From NCBI GenBank assembly GCA_024236015.1, contig JACKLK010000001.1:124001-188000 (forward strand): a stretch of 64,000 bases of DNA. The letters run 5' to 3'. Position numbers and translations under genes: made by a program. This DNA is from Rhodoferax sp. (GTDB taxonomy: Bacteria; Pseudomonadota; Gammaproteobacteria; Burkholderiales; Burkholderiaceae_C). The stretch's first letter is position 1, and each line of letters opens with the position of its first letter. This document shows, in pieces, positions 62,682 through 64,000 of this stretch. Below the pieces are notes generated by a model. It was not told the DNA's origin. It did no database searches and was given only the letters and a program-made list of their open reading frames with translations.

Positions 62682-62722
62682 TGAACTGACCCCCAGAAGT
62701 TGGACGAACTTCAAGGGGTCCT

Positions 62723-63247
62723 ATGGAGAAGTACGAAACCGAATTCAAGCTCAAGGTCGTGGAGAGTTTTCTTGCTGGCGAGGGCGGTGCGAAGTTGCTT
62801 GCACGGCGCTGGTCGGTGCCCGAGGAGAAAATTCGTGCCTGGGTCAGTCACTACCGGTGGCACGGAATTACCGGCTTACGGCCCAAACGGGGATCCTATA
62901 CCGGGCATTTCAAGCTTCAGGTGCTGGCGCATCAGGATCGTGAACGGCTCTCGAGCCGCCAGGTGGCCGCGATCTACGATATTCGCAATCCGAACCAAGT
63001 CGTCGTCTGGCGGCGTGCCCTCGATGACGGCGGTGTGGCGGCACTCGAAAGCACAAGACAAGCGCGTCCTATGAAGGCACAGAATCCTAATCCAGAACCA
63101 CCTGACACGGACGGCGCCAGATCGCACCGTGCGCTGCGTGAAGAAGTCGAGCGACTGCGCGCGGAGGTTGCGTACCTAAAAAAATTGCAGGCCTTGGTTC
63201 GGGATCGGCAAGCTGCGCAGAAAGAGCGCAAGCCGTCCTCGCACTGA
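62723..63247 (+). CDS. IS3-family transposase OrfA
   Basis: 174 aa. Two helix-turn-helix modules: EFKLKVVESFLAGEGGAKLL at the N-terminus and RLSSRQVAAIYDIRNPNQVV near residue 73. A C-terminal coiled coil (about 130-165) ends in VAYLKKLQALV, where the slip site lies. The IS150/InsC-type two-HTH form. It binds the IS ends. Confidence 0.9.
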   Translation: MEKYETEFKLKVVESFLAGEGGAKLLARRWSVPEEKIRAWVSHYRWHGITGLRPKRGSYTGHFKLQVLAHQDRERLSSRQVAAIYDIRNPNQVVVWRRALDDGGVAALESTRQARPMKAQNPNPEPPDTDGARSHRALREEVERLRAEVAYLKKLQALVRDRQAAQKERKPSSH

Positions 63248-64000
63248 GGCCAAACTACCCGTTGCTAATGCTGCTGAAAGCAGCCGGCTTGTCGCGCAGC
63301 ACGTTCTACTACCAAGCCAAGGCCTTGGAGGTCGGGGACAAGTACGCCAGCCTGAAATCAAGCATCATGGCCATCTACGAGCGCCACAAGGGTCGCTACG
63401 GCTATCGGCGCATCACTGCGCGGCTTCGCCAGACAGGCCAGGCCGTGAACCACAAGACTGTGCAACGGTTGATGAACAACCTTGGCCTGAAATCCCTGGT
63501 TCGGCCGAAGAAATACCGGTCTTACCGAGGCGAATGCGCGTCATCACCCAATGTGCTCAATCGCCAATTCAACGCAGCGCGGCCGAACGAGAAGTGGGTG
63601 ACTGATGTGACCGAGTTCAAGGTCCGAGGCGACAAGCTCTACCTATCGCCGATCATGGACCTCTACAACGGGGAAATCGTGGCCTACGAGATGCAAGCAC
63701 GTCCCCTGTATTCCCTCGTCGGAAATATGCTCAGGACGGCGTTCGGAAAGCTAAAGGGACGGACCGATGCGCCACTTCTGCACTCCGATCAGGGGTGGCA
63801 CTATCAGATACCAGCCTATCGCAAACAACTCAGCGACCAGGGTCTCACCCAGAGCATGTCGCGCAAAGGAAACTGCCTGGATAATGCCGCGATGGAGAGC
63901 TTCTTCGGAACGCTCAAGTCCGAGTTCTTCTATCTCAACAGATTCGCCAACATCGAGGAATTGCAAGCGGGCATACACCGCTACATCCACTACTACAACC
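63178..64000 (+). CDS. IS3-family transposase OrfB, DDE domain, partial at the window edge
   Basis: Coded in the -1 frame relative to OrfA, probably reached by slipping on seven A (63178-63184). A separate start at ATG 63268 (MLLKAAGLSRSTFYYQ) is possible. The HTH_21 and rve integrase domain follow: first Asp in KWVTDVTEF, second in LLHSDQGWHYQ, Glu in MESFFGTLKSEFF. The C-terminal 20 or more residues are cut by the window end. Confidence 0.88.

Larger units (their letters stand above)
62682..64000 (+). mobile_element. IS3-family (IS150-like) insertion sequence, right end outside the window
   Basis: Left end at TGAACTGACCCCCAGAAGTT (62682) or at the inner TGACCCCCAGAAGTTGGAC (62687). It holds two overlapping transposase frames in the IS3 layout, joined by a seven-A slip site. 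It interrupts a minus-strand gene. It runs past position 64000, so the right repeat and target duplication are not visible. Confidence 0.88.

Overview
The window is a high-GC (about two thirds G+C), densely coded stretch of a betaproteobacterial chromosome. Gene order and proteins point to Burkholderiales, most likely Alcaligenaceae-like. The evidence is the lapB-lapA-ihfB-rpsA-cmk/aroA-tyrA-pheA-serC-gyrA core block, a Bordetella-type OmpA, a one-piece tmRNA with tag ANDERFALAA, two Bug-type solute-binding proteins, and Gln at GyrA position 83. This is inference from recognised families; no database search was run.

Layout. 1-10.5 kb (minus strand): housekeeping and aromatic amino-acid block, including an in-frame AroA-Cmk fusion. 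10.7-14.3 kb (plus): ompA, terminator, ubiG-gph, ssrA (tmRNA), terminator, rsuA-like. 14.6-18.5 kb: MgtC-like and unknown small proteins, an alpha/beta hydrolase, an EI24-type membrane protein and a CinA/MoaB-like protein. 18.5-23.5 kb: nitrogen control. A sigma-54/NtrC-type region precedes glnA, followed by an exported protein, ntrB and ntrC. 23.5-33.3 kb: xthA, then a sugar-type ABC transporter operon (ATPase, binding protein, two permeases) with a small anchored protein, a D-2-hydroxyacid dehydrogenase, an SMP-30 lactonase and an SDR. A Gfo/Idh/MocA oxidoreductase is divergent from it. 33.3-40.6 kb (minus): folA, thyA, a LolD-like ATPase, miaA, an MFS pump, a lipoprotein hydrolase, and a fumarylacetoacetase gene coupled to a VOC protein.

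40.6-51 kb is more flexible: a Bug protein and sulfatase, a degenerate-GGDEF/intact-EAL membrane protein, a remnant of a second sulfatase 3' end, two LysR regulators, a second Bug protein and an NTF2-like protein. 51-60.5 kb holds a second GGDEF-EAL protein, an exported ankyrin protein, a DUF938 methyltransferase, mutL, a DedA protein, an AraC regulator, an NmrA-like oxidoreductase and a DUF4345-like membrane protein.

Near 60.5 kb the character changes. A 242-bp hairpin-rich element bounded by a perfect 30-bp inverted repeat is followed by about 1.8 kb of visibly lower-GC, sparsely coded DNA. That tract holds a SLATT-like two-helix membrane protein with an overlapping small membrane ORF, an unknown multi-helix membrane protein, and a C-terminal gene fragment cut by an IS3-family element that runs off the window. 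This accessory tract is the least explained part. The metabolic units (ABC/lactonase operon, fumarylacetoacetase-VOC, Bug-sulfatase) look like uncharacterised catabolic modules.
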